Part shown: positions 53,231-64,000 of the stretch, piece by piece
How the letters are laid out: every line of letters starts with the position of its first letter
How positions within the stretch are numbered: the stretch's first letter is position 1
Source: Dictyophora rubrovolvata
Taxonomy: Eukaryota > Basidiomycota > Agaricomycetes > Phallales > Phallaceae
Direction of reading: 5' to 3'
Length of the DNA: 64,000 nucleotides
Assembly: GCA_029959195.1 (NCBI GenBank)
Contig: CP114120.1
Span: 1,240,001 to 1,304,000, forward strand
Translations under genes and position numbers: made by a program
Notes under the pieces: generated by a model
The model's input: only the letters and a program-made list of their open reading frames with translations
Told to the model about the DNA's origin: nothing
The model's database searches: none

Positions 53231-53845
53231 TTTAAGATTAGAATGAGGATACGAGCTTCAGTGACGCGGAGGGAAGGCGCGAAGGGAAAGGGAAAGAGGG
53301 AGGGAGAACAGGAAGCAAGGGCAGGCAACTATATAAATCTGCCTATTTTTAATCTGATGATCGGAGTTGGAAATATGCCCGCTGTTTCCGAGTCCAGGCG
53401 CCTGGTTCTGGAGGTCAGCCTGTTTTGTCACTTTCCAACGCTGTCTCGATGAGGCACGCATCTTCTTACATGACACAACATGGCATGCTGATACTGGGCT
53501 GGAACAATAGATCACTCCTCCGGTTCGCAAAGGGCGGTGACTCGGGTCAGGTGCTGCCTGATTTGGTATTCGAGCGGGGTCGGAATCACATTTAATTTCC
53601 TATATTTGTATTGGAATTCGTCTGCATAATGCATAATACGAAACTCAAGTATATAGAGCCCAAGCCCGTCAAAATATATGCGCAAAAGTAGAGAAGAGAA
53701 TGGGCATCGGTTGTACGCGCTGGGTTTCAAGCAAGTTCAATCAATATGTCTACTAGTTAGACTTTCAGACAACATTACCGAACACTCGAAACATTCCTGA
53801 TCGTCACTGGCAAAAGATGTCCTACACGCCAGTGAAGTACGTGAC
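53231..53845. other. Intergenic region with polypurine tract
   Basis: About 53268-53325 is strongly purine rich on the plus strand (pyrimidine rich in the direction of the Kre9-like gene), probably its promoter or leader. Nothing else recognised. Confidence 0.5.
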
Positions 53846-54034
53846 TTAGCGACTTGATAATCGAAATGACAAAACAGACCAGCTCACTATGATTCCAGTA
53901 CATTTCCTATGGCCATCCTCGGATCTGGGGATTGGAGCCTCGACGCCGCTAATTTCATGACCGGAATTGAGAGGAATGCTCAAGGAGGAGGACGCATAAA
54001 GGGCGACAAGAAAGAATAGTTTAGAAAAATGCAT
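53846..54034 (-). CDS. Small secreted protein candidate
   Basis: ATG at 54034 encodes about 62 residues. A convincing signal peptide (MHFSKLFFLVALYASSSLS) is followed by IPLNSGHEISGVEAPIPRSE and one Cys (HRKCTGII). TTATAAAAA on the minus strand (54112-54120) lies about 80 bp upstream. An intron starting after CTGII (GTGAGC) is possible and would replace the last dozen residues, so the 3' end is uncertain. No family recognised. The length and single Cys fit neither a hydrophobin nor a CaaX pheromone. Confidence 0.45.
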   Translation of the reverse strand: MHFSKLFFLVALYASSSLSIPLNSGHEISGVEAPIPRSEDGHRKCTGIIVSWSVLSFRLSSR

Positions 54035-55445
54035 GGCAGTTGGAAGCAATACTAATGATAGCTTTGAAGTGGAGCCTTGAAGCTTGAAGCATTGAGTGAG
54101 CAGACGACGTGTTTTTATAAGGCTGTCTTTTCAATTAATAATGAATACAACGCATCGCTGGCTAATGAAGATAATGAAGAAGCTCGATAACGAGACCTTG
54201 ACCGAGCCGGTCACGGTTTAAGAAAAACCTTACCTGGTGCATGTTTGCCCAATCTCAGGCTGGTTGTAATGATCATCCAGAAGTTGAGTTCATGGATCGA
54301 GAAAATGATTAAAGACTTACCAAAAAATGTTATGCAGTTTCCGAGTCCTTTCTATATGACATGACGTTGCAGTTGATTAACCCAAGCAAGGGAGCTCTAG
54401 AAGGCTCTAGAACGGCAAAGGGACTCGTATAAGTAGTCTTTCCCGGTTTTAGGCAAGAGCTTGAGTCACACACCTCAACCTTGAGTCCAAAAGTCTCATG
54501 CTGTCATGACGCTTATTTATCGGGAGAAGACAAAAGTCTGATATCATCATCATCTGCCAAGCTAACGACCTACCTTTCTTTCTATAGGGCCCCATTTCTT
54601 GGGAGGGTGGTAATTGGAAGCTTCCATGAATGAATAATCTGGAAGTGCACGGCGAATACTTCTCACAAGCACCATTCCTTGAAAAGTATCAAGTTGTCTT
54701 GAACCAGCTACAGCTTGGCTGGACTCTAAAATTATGACTTTGTCAGACAGTGTTTATGAAGGCCAATCAGTAAACTTTACGTATCAATACGCACGTGTGG
54801 TGACACTGAAAGCCATGCGTTTCTCCATCCGAGTCGGCACTGTAGTCGATGTTTGTCTCGCCATATTCCTATCCTATCACGCCTTCCGCCCACCAACATT
54901 TTACTTAATTGCCAACAGCCGCAAATAAGTTGACTGAGTATTGAAGCTTGAAGCGGCGGGGGAACAAGCATTCGTGTCGTAATGGTGATTTCTATGATCT
55001 TCATCGGTTCGCTACGGTGGTTCTCGCTTTGCTGTCCTGTGTCGTTTTGTAAACCATCAGCAACATCAATTTTCAATCAACTCTAACACCCATATGGATG
55101 AGACGAGATCCTCGGAGAGTTTCCAGCTCTCAGCCCACAGCGGGAATGTACCAATTTCTCGGAGACATATGAAACGCCTTGCATGATATTGGTATTGAAT
55201 CGGTACGCTTCTTTCAATTGTTAGGGCTTGAATTGTGAAGCCAACTATAGAGAAAGAAAAAGATTGTCGTTAAATTTCGGTGACATAAAGGCTCTCACGC
55301 CTCTATCGTGTCGGCAAGGGTCGGTTGATTGATACCAAGAAAAAAAAATTTTTTTTTGACACTTCCTTTGGTCTTTTTCCTCCACGTCGGTGAAGGTTGT
55401 AATAATTTGTACTCCCAACACAAGTCTCTCTTTTAGAATCCAACT
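54035..55445. other. Intergenic region between two Kre9-like genes
   Basis: Contains the promoter of the small secreted protein, a 9-bp direct repeat GCTCTAGAA at 54394 and 54404, and an A9T9 palindromic tract (55340-55357) just upstream of the second Kre9-like gene. No further gene recognised. Confidence 0.5.
55340..55357. promoter_or_regulatory. A9T9 tract upstream of the Kre9-like gene
   Basis: Nine A followed by nine T, about 90 bp before the ATG at 55446. Such poly(dA:dT) tracts exclude nucleosomes in fungal promoters; that role is inferred. Confidence 0.45.
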
Positions 55446-56344
55446 ATGTCGTCCTTCCTGAAATCTCTGTAACTATCTCATTTTTTTCTCAGTTTTTGGG
55501 TTATTTTTGGCTAACGCCTAAACTACGTGATATGTAGGTCGGTCCTTACCCTCGTTGTTGCATTCACTCGCGCAACAATCACGATACAAACCCAAAATCT
55601 GATAGGAAATACTACGGACACTATTCACTGGACTTCCAGTGATTTGGATAGCGATCCCGATAGCTTTTCTGTCGAATTGAATCACCCAGAATTTCGTGAC
55701 AATCTTGCGCTTGCAAATAATGTCCCTACAGCAAATATGGCAATTACTTTCGAAATGCCTGATGTAGACCCTGGGTCCGTTGTACCCCCTTATTCTCCTC
55801 TTCTTTTAATCGTAATCACTTCTCATAGACCCGAATACTCCATTCTATTTGTCGAAAATGGCAATATCACAAACGTTATCGCGAGAACCGGGCAATTCTT
55901 TGTTATCGAAAACGATAGTATGACTCTTTACTACTTCTCCCTTACTGTCAAATAATATTTGGCCTTCAGTCAGTGGACCGCATACCGGTCTTGTTTCTCC
56001 GACGCTTCCTCCCCCAACTCCGTCGACTTCCTCATCCTTAGCAACCAATACTTCCGTACCCAGTACTGCTACAAGTTCGCCCGTTTCGTCTGCCGTATTT
56101 ACTACACCTGTTAGGTATATTCCCGCCTGTTCCTTTTTTTTAAATGTCGCGAGTTCTAATGATTTTTTTTAGTACCAGTTCAGGCCCGGCTACGACACCA
56201 GTAGTTGTAGTACCCAACCCGGGTTCTACCCCTTCATCAGACAATTCGACAGTGCTTAATGGCAATAATCCCATCAGTGGTGCAAAAGCTGTCAGTATCC
56301 CACTCGCCGCAACCCTTTTGACCTTAGTCACCTGGGTGCTTTAA
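55446..56344 (+). CDS. Kre9/Knh1-like secreted GPI-anchored protein (copy 2)
   Basis: ATG at 55446; an intron at 55469-55537 joins the first exon to complete the signal peptide MSSFLKSLSVLTLVVAF. The domain reads ATITIQTQNLIGNTTDTIHW, FSVELNHPEFRDNLALANNV, then EYSILFVENGNITNVIARTG and QFFVIEND. It is the same fold and motif order as the gene at 52369-53230 but clearly diverged. A Ser/Thr/Pro-rich linker is followed by GAKAVSIPLAATLLTLVTWV and stop, the hydrophobic tail expected of a GPI signal. The two genes are likely old duplicates in inverted orientation. Position supports a wall-protein neighbourhood that includes the FAS1 gene just downstream. Confidence 0.83.
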
Positions 56345-56520
56345 ATGGAACAATTTTTGTAGTTAAAACCACTCTTTTGAACTTTCAACTTCAATTTTCT
56401 TGTCATTCCCATAGTTAATATATGGAGGATATCTTTTATATCATCGATTGTGATTCTACTATGACATACGTGTAGTTACATAATCGTGGTGTCATAACCC
56501 CTCTTATTATTCCCTTGACA

Positions 56521-57364
56521 ATGTGGTCAAAACAGTTGATCTCAGCCCTTGTGTCGTTTCATATAGCCTTAGTATCCTGTACGACATTCACCGGTCAAAC
56601 CATAATGAAGAGCGATGAAGACTCTTTTATACGCCCTCAAGGGGTATTGCCAAATCTTGCCGATTTGCTGACACTACAAACACAGTCGTCTATTTATTAT
56701 TCTTATGCGCGGGACACCGACATTAGCAAACGATTCACTGAGCATGACTCAGGTGGGATAACTCTGTTTGTACCTACAAACAAGGCTGTTCAAGCTCTGG
56801 CAAGGAAACCGTACGTTCTCGTCGTACGAGCCACTAAAGGGAATACGCTGAAGCTGATGTTCCTTTCATAGGAATGACGATCCACATGCAGATATTTCAC
56901 AGCTGTCAGGTGAAGAGTATTATGAACGATTGAGCGATCGAGTCAAACAGTGGGTTGGTGCACACATTGTTCCTGTAAGTTCTCCGAGTCGTTCCAGTTT
57001 TTCTGTGAATGGACTTTAACGACTTCCTGTCTTTTTCACCATAGATAAGCCCCATTGACTTCACATCCACTACTCCTTACGATACCTTGACACCTGGGAT
57101 TTCAGTGGCTTTTAAACCCGCTCAAGGGCAGTCCCGCACCCCTGTTGGAGGCGGCTTCGAAACCCAAGATGGTCTGCCAGATCTGGACAGCGATGGACCT
57201 ATATGGAAGAAGTATGTCCTCAACGATAGGATTAAGATTCTGGATGAGAAAGTTGTGAGTACATAATATTTAACTTCAAAATGTAATTATTGATTTGTTC
57301 ACCGTGAAATCAGGCTGCTAACGGTATAATATATATAATTGATGGTACTGTCGAGATCGACTGA
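56521..57364 (+). CDS. Secreted fasciclin (FAS1) domain protein
   Basis: ATG at 56521 starts MWSKQLISALVSFHIALVSC, a signal peptide. A single FAS1 domain follows, with LPNLADLLTLQTQSSIYYSY, the H1 box ITLFVPTNKAVQALARKP, WVGAHIVP and, after two more exons, ILDEKV joined to AANGIIYIIDGTVEI, the H2-type ending YxIDxV. It stops at 57362-57364. There is no GPI tail and only one FAS1 repeat, so the product is probably soluble or bound non-covalently to the wall or membrane. Fungal FAS1 proteins act in adhesion or development. Introns of about 60-75 nt. Confidence 0.85.
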
Positions 57365-57795
57365 GGTCTTTACTTGTCCCGTTTGTATTTCTAATACACT
57401 GTAATTTGCGTATTGATAGTTTACTCATATTTATTATGTGTACGATTTTCCATGAGGGGTGATCGGGCCGGAGAACGACACCCGACCCGGAGTGAATTCC
57501 GAACTTTTCCTCGAAGTACTTGGACTCGCTCTGGTAGTTCTCCTGTAAAAACTGCCACCCATGTAACAAACTTTGAATTTCTTTCTGAAAAGTATGCAAG
57601 GGATTCAAAAGCTGATCTGATTTGGGAAAAAGTTTGTGAAGAAATTGCCCACGTCGCGTGACAATCTTTCGAGGTTTCTCCGAGTCCCGACCCAGAAGTC
57701 TCATTTTCTCACTGATTTTTTCCATCATACAAAAAGAGGAAAAATGCACAAGTCGGCTGTCTTTCACTTTTCACAGTCCCCGTTCTTCTACAGCC
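57365..57795. other. Intergenic region upstream of the aldo-keto reductase gene
   Basis: Overlapping open frames exist on both strands (57413-57661 plus; 57318-57767 minus) but neither shows a family or a reasonable start context. I treat the region as promoter and 3' UTR. Confidence 0.45.
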
Positions 57796-59615
57796 ATGTC
57801 GATTCCAGAATTTGATCAAAAGAACATGCCTTTTAGGCGGTTAGGTCCTTCTGGACTTCGTGTTCCCGTGTTCAGCGTTGGTGGATGTATGGATGAATAA
57901 ACAAAATTTTATTTTCATGAGCTAAAGTTTACACTAAACAGGGCTTACACTCGGTGGTACTGTCGTCGGCGATCCTGTGAAAGAAATTATTAAAACAGCC
58001 TACGAAGCTGGTGTTAACATGTGGGTTCAAAACCGTGAAGCTCTGTCAAGCATACTTCCGATTAGTGACATTGATTGATGTTATAGGTTCGATACCGCGG
58101 AGAGTTATGCCGAAGGAAATTCTGAAATCGAAATGTATAACCCCGTCCTTTCTTTTTCATACACACTGAAGAACTGCTTTAACGTTTTTATCCGCACCAC
58201 AACAGGGGCCGTGCTATTAAGGAGCTTGGCTACCGTCGTAGCGACTTGGTAATCATCACTAAAATCTACTGGGGTGTGCGCTCAGGTCCCAATGCGCAAG
58301 GTTTAAGTCGCAAGCAGTGAGTCATCAATGACATGTAACACCTGAAATATTTGTAGCCCATTGACACTACTATCCACAGCATCATTGAAGGGACAAAAGA
58401 GTCCTTACAACGCCTTCAAATGGACTATGTTGATGTCATGTTCGCTCATCGATGTGATGTTACCGTGCCCATGGTATCAGTAGATCCTGTGTTAATATGC
58501 ACTTTCACTAACCATCCCTAGGAGGAAATTGTTCGAGCATTCAACTTCATCATTGACCAAGGCTGGGTTCGTCTCAATGTACCTTAATTCTGTCTTCATA
58601 GCCAGACTGAGGTCATATCACCTAGGCTTTCTACTGGGGAACTTCTGAATGGACCGCGCAGCAAATTGAAGAAGCCCATCACGTCGCATCGAGACTGAAC
58701 CTCATTCCTCCAATTGCTGAGCAATGCCAACACAAGTTCGTTTTTTTCCACCTGCAACTTACCAGGTCACGACAACAAGCTCATTAAACCTTTTTGCTAG
58801 TTTACTCCACCGAGATCGTCCGGAGCTCGAATATGCGTATGTTTTTTTTTTATTGATTTTATTTTTTAGCTTTGGGGACGCTAATATATTTATCACAGGC
58901 CCATCTACCGCAATTACGGTACAAAAACGACTGTGTTCTCGGCTCTGGCAGCTGGATTGCTCACTGGAAAGGTTAGTATATGAGACTCCCAAAAACAAGA
59001 AGATCAACATTACTCACCGTACGCTCGTATCGACGCAGTATAACGACGGTATCCCAACTGGATCCCGTTTCGACGTGCATAGCGACGAATTCCAACGCCG
59101 ACTCAAAGAGCTTCAGACTCCAGAGTAAGTGAGGTAGATATGTCTTCATTAGTATAGCTTATTATCCACCCATCCTTTTCAGGGGCCAGGCCAAGATTCA
59201 AAAGATCAGGGAATTAACGGTTCTTGCAACAGGTATGTCGAAAAGGAGTCTACCTATGTAGCATCGCAGCCCAGGTAATAACTACTTGTCAAAGAGCTTG
59301 GAACTACCGTTACCGCTTTGTCTCTTGCTTGGGTCGCTGCACAGCCTAGTGTACGTCCCCCCCCCACTAAGCGAAGATCCAGATTTGACGCGTGATTCAC
59401 AGACTGCCACCGTCATTTTAGGAGTAACAACTCCTGATCAGCTTAAAGAGAACTTAACTGCTGTGCCATTGTTGGCTAAGCTAACCCCTGACGTTCTGCA
59501 AAAAGTTGAGGATATAGTTGGTAACAAGCCCCGGCTTGAGGTGAGGCTGTTGTGTTTTTCGGGTTATGATGATCGTTTACATCTTCGTTAGGCCGAATTC
59601 CGTCGTAGATTGTAA
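57796..59615 (+). CDS. Aldo-keto reductase, voltage-gated K+ channel beta-subunit type
   Basis: ATG at 57796 gives [20 protein letters not shown]. The AKR core follows: [13 protein letters not shown] (catalytic Asp and Tyr), [20 protein letters not shown] (catalytic Lys), [12 protein letters not shown] (catalytic His) and [14 protein letters not shown]. The NADPH-binding C-terminus is [15 protein letters not shown]. The FYWGTSEW and HRxD motifs place it in the Kv-beta/AKR6-like subfamily rather than with sugar reductases. The last exon is only eight codons including stop (AEFRRRL), after an intron ending at 59591. All four catalytic residues are present. Probably a cytosolic NADPH-dependent oxidoreductase; the fungal substrate is unknown. 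Many short exons. Confidence 0.9.
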
Positions 59616-59918
59616 AAGTTGTGTAGTACTGACTTGACTATAGCCTTGTATAGAACATAGATATGAATATGATTATATTTTACATCTTCAACTTTTTGTG
59701 AATAATTAATGTTGATCAATGGTTATATGGATACATGATTGTGTATTGCGGGGGTAAAATATGTAAGAAATGAGTTGAAAGCGAAACAAAGGCAACGTTG
59801 TGGTGTGGAGGTGAGAAATTGGGATGAAATGCGATGTAGGAAGGCTATATATATATATGAGTATAATTTACTGTTTCCAGACTTTTCGGGTTGTAATAAA
59901 TAACGATTTTTGTCACGG
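59616..59918. other. Convergent intergenic region
   Basis: 3' UTRs of the aldo-keto reductase (plus) and lipase (minus) genes; a short TA repeat near 59848. Nothing else recognised. Confidence 0.5.
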
Positions 59919-62050
59919 TCACCATGAATCGGCCCATTCACAGTTTCCGATCTTGACCTCGTTTAGAGTTATCCAGTAGCTTGCTGTCCCATGCGCTACT
60001 ATGCGACCGATGATTGGCCACCTTCCAAATCCACGAATAGTTTGTTGAAGTTTGCGAGCTGCTGGATCTTTTTTCAGAACCGACACATTAGTCATGAAAG
60101 CACTGTCAATTCTGACATGCGAACCCGGAGTAATGTGTGTTTCTCCGGATACGAGACTAGAACATGGTCCTGGCCGGATTTGGATTTCAGTACCAATATG
60201 TGCACTGCCAGAAAATATTTCAGAAAAGAGTAAACGAAAGGATTGATAATTGAACACATACAAGGAAAAGAGATTATAAGGGGAAATGTTCCACTCTGAG
60301 TAGTCACCAGAGTGAGGAAGACTACGGGCGACACAGTCGAGTCCATTGGTGATGCGCCACATGGTTCTGGGATGATCATAATCATGGTTCATACGATTGT
60401 TGAAAGCTATAAACAATCGAGAAGGGGAAGAATTAGCATTTTCTGGAAAAAGAAAGACAACAGCGAAAATTTGAACATACCATTCATCGATTCAACGTCA
60501 CAAAGAATGGGTGCTCCGAACAAATAGGCGTCTCTGACTGTAACATTAGGCCCTAACTCTCTAGGCTCGTTGATTTGACGAGCGTAGACTAAAGATGCCA
60601 AAGCGCATCCAAGTGAATGCCCGGTAGTCCATACATTGATCTCTGTGTCCGGAGGTTTGTTGACAAGTAGATGTGCAGATACTGTTCTGATTGCTTCACG
60701 AATAGTATCGTAAGGCAGGCGTGCTCCGCGCTTGATCCTTTTTGGAAAGATTTTGTCTACGAAACCTCCATGAGCGCGACGCCAGCCTCGAATCCAATGC
60801 CCGACATCTCGTGGATTGAATGAGAAATCGGTTGTCCATTCGACAAACTCTGTAGGTGTTGTCCCTTTGAAAGCCAATACAATCCATGTACTCTCGGGAT
60901 CCCAAAACATGCCGCAAAAAGCGCTTCCCTGGCTGTTCAATTCTGATACGGTGTTATAGCGGATTCCTAATCGGGAGGCAAAAGCAGCGAGAACGTCCTC
61001 CTGAGCGTTGGTGTGTAGATGGCTATTGACCTCATTGGCCACATCTTCGCCAAGCGTGGCGGTTAAAAGTGCTCCGGGTTTGCTAGAAGTAACGTTGTTG
61101 GGATGACGACCGTGGCGATGGGTTAGTCGCTTCGATACGTCCAACGCATGGTGCAACGGTGTTGATGTTCGTTCGTACATCAGAGCGGAGCATTGTAATC
61201 TGATAAGAAACTCAGAATGGAAGAAATCTTCGAGGAGGGAAAAATACAAGCTCACAAAAACTTGGCGACCTAATAGTAATGAGTTAGTGAAAGGGCAATT
61301 ACGAATACAAAAACATTGATTACTTACATCCAGGTTAAACACTCGCCTTGTGGAGGTGTTTGGACTGCCTCGTAGCGGTCTACCTAAAGCAGCTTTCGCA
61401 GCTTGAAATTGCTCTTGGGTATATTCTTCGAACATACTAGGATAGGCTAACGGAAATGATGGTGAGCAGCGTTTACGAGACAAATGGAATTGCAACAAGC
61501 CAAATACTAACCAGCGTTGATGAGGGTCATACCGTTGGCCTTCTGTTTGGACCATTGGTTGAAGGCTTTGATAAACCAAGGATGGTTTGCAACAAGACAC
61601 CAGATCAATAAGAAGAAGACTATCCAGGAGGACACGAGGGAGAAAGCCGCGATAGAAAGTCGATCGAAGTAGGCTTGAAGGCGACGTCAAAAAAAAAAAC
61701 ATGAAAAGAATAGGTGGAAGCTTACTAGTGGGGAAGAAAATAGTGCTCCAAAGGGCTCTGGACCAAACTTCCCAAAGGAAACTAATGTATGTTTTTGTGG
61801 TGTGAAGAAAGAGATACATGTAGCTGTCTTCCACTGCTTTGGGAACATGGTGCCGCCTCCATTGTTGGGATAGATATGCTATTTCGTCAGCGTGCAATGC
61901 CTGAAGTTGTGATTTCAAGTCGTCTCCAGTTAAGGCGTGTAGAGAGTGTCGTGGATAGGGAGAGGAGACAGCACGTTTTGCCCTTGTTAGGGGGGGCATT
62001 ATTGGGTAATTGCGATAATAATGTGCGTGGGGTTTGTGGTAAGAGGACAT
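59919..62050 (-). CDS. Class 3 lipase with N-terminal membrane segment
   Basis: ATG at 62050 (alternative ATG 61999) gives a basic N-terminus (SPYPRHSLHALTGDDLKSQL). After introns one exon reads LSIAAFSLVSSWIVFFLLIW, a strong membrane segment. The lipase domain follows with STWIVLAFKGTTPTEFVEW and the nucleophile elbow VWTTGHSLGCALASL (Ser in G-H-S-L-G). The catalytic Asp/His region lies towards the C-terminus (RITNGLDCVARSLPHSGDYS). The last exons give HITPGSHVRIDSAFMTNVSV and end CEWADSW. This matches fungal membrane-anchored triacylglycerol lipases of the Lipase_3 family, probably acting on intracellular lipid. Exon edges around 60180-60480 and 61200-61330 are approximate. Confidence 0.83.
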
Positions 62051-63076
62051 ATTATAGGGAGGAGGACAAAATGCTGTCCCAGCGAACTCATCTCAAAAAA
62101 GACTCTTTGGCAAAGGGTCCAGCCGGATCCAGTTGGCCATCAGCGGCGTTTGAATGTACGTCAGAAAATAATTATAAGGCGAACATTGCCATCAAAGGAA
62201 AATCGCGGAAAATAACCCACGCGGAAAATACCAGAATTGGCGCGAGGCAAAAGCGCAAAGGGACGAGCAGGGACTGGCGCATTCGCCCTTGGCACAGGTA
62301 GCCTCCTGTAGCCTCAGCAATGTCCGGGGAGGAAAGGCATTTCCAGGAGTAGTTAGCCTCGGCGATCCCGGTTGAAGTCGATACATATGAGTGTGGTCGC
62401 TTCGAGCAAGTAGCGTCTGAGCACATTGTCATCTTGCGGACGCGGCGCAATTACCCAAGGGAGATTCGTAAGCCCGTTCCAATTCAAGCAACACTGAGCA
62501 AAACACCCGAGTTTGGGTTACTGGGATCAAAAGCATCATCAGACCTGCACACCGAAGGATGAAAACCCCATAAACATATGTAGTACATTATATACTGGTA
62601 TAGACTTTCAGGCACATGAGTTCATGTAGATAGACTCTAATAAAGGCTACGATTTCCTCTTACACTGTGTACGCGGTAGGGCAACGGTAGCATTGTATTC
62701 GTTCGTATTCGTTCGTATTCGTTGCATTCACAGCTTTTTGCAGACGCCAGCTGCCATCTGAGTTCGGCAGCCAGTGAAAATCAGCTACCAGCGACGGTCA
62801 ACGGTCGTGTGCCAGTAATTTGGCAGGCTGGTTTGAAACTGGCTAGCAAGGCCATCATTGGCGTGAGATGGCATATCAAGTCCGAAATTTGCCTGGCTAT
62901 GTATATTCGCCCCAGTACACAATGCCCAACGTGTTCGATGTCAAGCACGTAAGAGCAAAGCCATGTGGAAATGCTGTACAACCGATGAGGCTATCGCAAA
63001 CTATTCATTAACTTATGACTCGTGTCTCATTGTCGGTCTATACGGTCAAAATAAATAGTAATTTCCGTTAAATACA
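62051..63076. other. Intergenic region, 1.0 kb
   Basis: Upstream of the lipase gene and downstream of the beta-COP gene. It holds a short tandem repeat (62696-62724). A 92-codon minus-strand frame at 62172-62450 lacks any signature. Confidence 0.5.
62696..62724. repeat. 10-bp tandem repeat
   Basis: Two full copies of TATTCGTTCG and a third, nearly complete copy in tandem. Confidence 0.85.
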
Positions 63077-64000
63077 TCAATTAGTACTCTTAGTAGATCC
63101 CTTTTGTGCTGCAAACGTTATAGGTTAATAATAATCGGCTGATATCAGCATGATCGTGACTCACCCAGCGTAATCTTGTCCCCTAGGGACAAGGCAATGC
63201 CTTGTGTTTTACTCCTGATCCGTACATGGCCAACAATGACTCCTTCTGATTTCTCAATACTCAAATTAGCCAAAGCATCTTCACCTGAATACCAGTGTCA
63301 GATGAGCTCCAGTTTGTTAACATAGCCTTACCGAATAAACTACGAGCATACATGTTTGCGGACAAGAAATCACACTCGCCAGACATAGCAGTCTCAGGTG
63401 TCAAACAGGACATGTTGGTTGATTTCATGATATGCTGTAGATATTCTCTCAGATCCCTGTTACAAGAATGAAGGTTAGCATCAAAATCAAGATTTTCCAA
63501 AGTTTTGGGGTTTGATACGTACGTTATTGTTGTATTTACATTGACCCTATTCTCCCATTCGAACTCGGTCCACATGCTCCGGAACTACGACGACGTTAAA
63601 TGTAACGGAACTAGTGGGGAAAAAAAGGTTCATACCTGGGATTCATTGCAATAGGCAGGCTTGATGTAATCCATTATATCAATATGGACATCGCTGAGAA
63701 CAACACAGCTCTCAGTTGTGCCGGACTCCCAGATGATATTGCCAAATATAACACCAGTCTCGGTGGAAGCCACCTGAAGTTGAAGAATCGATCAGTGAAT
63801 CTGCCCAAAAAAAGACTAATATCTATTCGAACCTTAATTGTAGCCTTAATACTATGGAACCCATGAGGACCCAGAGTATACGTCGATGGCTTTTCGACTA
63901 ATTTCAAGTCGCCCAAGGTCGCAAACTCTATACATAAGTTTTGCAGAGTATCAGATGTTTGGTTGACGATCAATACATCTAAATGCCAGTTCATCAATAT
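63077..64000 (-). CDS. SEC26: Coatomer subunit beta (beta-COP), C-terminal part (partial)
   Basis: The gene continues beyond the right edge. Visible exons encode the appendage region: [110 protein letters not shown] and [20 protein letters not shown] final intron joins LGDKITL to [10 protein letters not shown] and TGA at 63077-63079. These blocks are diagnostic for beta-COP, part of the COPI coat that returns proteins from Golgi to ER. An intron near 63485-63522 is also seen in phase. About a quarter of the expected protein lies in the window. Confidence 0.95.

Noticed and set aside
54394-54412. Direct repeat GCTCTAGAA considered as a heat-shock-element-like site
   Set aside because: The nGAAn/nTTCn spacing is not regular and no heat-responsive gene is adjacent.
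57413-57661. 82-codon plus-strand frame in the same spacer
   Set aside because: It fits no exon of either neighbour in phase, and the reductase gene has a clear start at 57796.
57318-57767. 149-codon minus-strand frame between the FAS1 and aldo-keto reductase genes
   Set aside because: It overlaps the FAS1 3' end and is antisense to another open frame; no recognisable family.
62172-62450. 92-codon minus-strand frame in the lipase upstream region
   Set aside because: Competing open frames on both strands and no family signature; probably due to locally higher GC content.

Overview
The window looks like chromosomal DNA of a filamentous basidiomycete, most likely an Agaricomycete. Genes are interrupted by many introns of about 48-60 nt with GT..AG ends. 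The families present also point there: a DUF6533 seven-helix membrane protein, an AAA ATPase with a DUF7025 region, a DUF7708-NACHT STAND protein, Kre9/Knh1-like GPI proteins, and a TKL-type kinase with an MLKL-N-terminal-like helical region. I see no transposon, viral remnant, CRISPR array or rRNA. Exon joins were checked by hand, by splice phase and family consensus.

Layout from left to right. The 3' end of a Nas2/PSMD9-like proteasome chaperone (1-162). A dynamin-like GTPase (764-3502). A Tra2-type SR protein and cytochrome c oxidase subunit Va, divergent from one short promoter (4346-6304). A DUF6533 membrane protein (7106-8630). A divergent pair made of an AAA+ ATPase (10358-12637) and a 1,504-residue STAND/NACHT protein (13236-18023). 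1,3-beta-glucan synthase (18620-24616). A 2-oxoglutarate dioxygenase (25459-26957). Glycyl-tRNA synthetase (27644-30195). Ubiquitin-eL40 (32539-33099). A mannose-6-phosphate-receptor-like protein (33392-34583). A TPX2-like spindle protein (34986-37170). An enoyl-CoA hydratase (40021-41406). An MLKL-NTD-like protein kinase (44016-46263) with a possible fused tail up to 46662. A dithiol glutaredoxin (47238-47958). The complex I 49-kDa subunit (48169-50397). Ribosomal protein uS10 (51100-51635). A cell-surface neighbourhood of two Kre9/Knh1-like GPI proteins, a small secreted protein and a FAS1 protein (52369-57364). A Kv-beta-type aldo-keto reductase (57796-59615). A class 3 lipase (59919-62050). 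The 3' part of beta-COP (63077-64000).

Most genes are housekeeping, for translation, respiration, secretion, cell wall and spindle. The accessory part is the signalling and self/non-self type set: dynamin-like GTPase, AAA ATPase, STAND NTPase and MLKL-like kinase. The most striking sequence-level observations are very small exons (6 nt in the glucan synthase gene; 10 and 14 nt in the complex I gene), fixed by splice signals, reading phase and conserved protein sequence. Others are an alternative-start arrangement in the glutaredoxin gene, a stop-free presequence-like frame upstream of the glycyl-tRNA synthetase AUG, and an 18-bp tandem repeat at the 3' end of the kinase gene that can be read either as hexapeptide repeats or as part of an intron joining a further domain. 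Several intergenic blocks of 1-3 kb hold nothing I can recognise.
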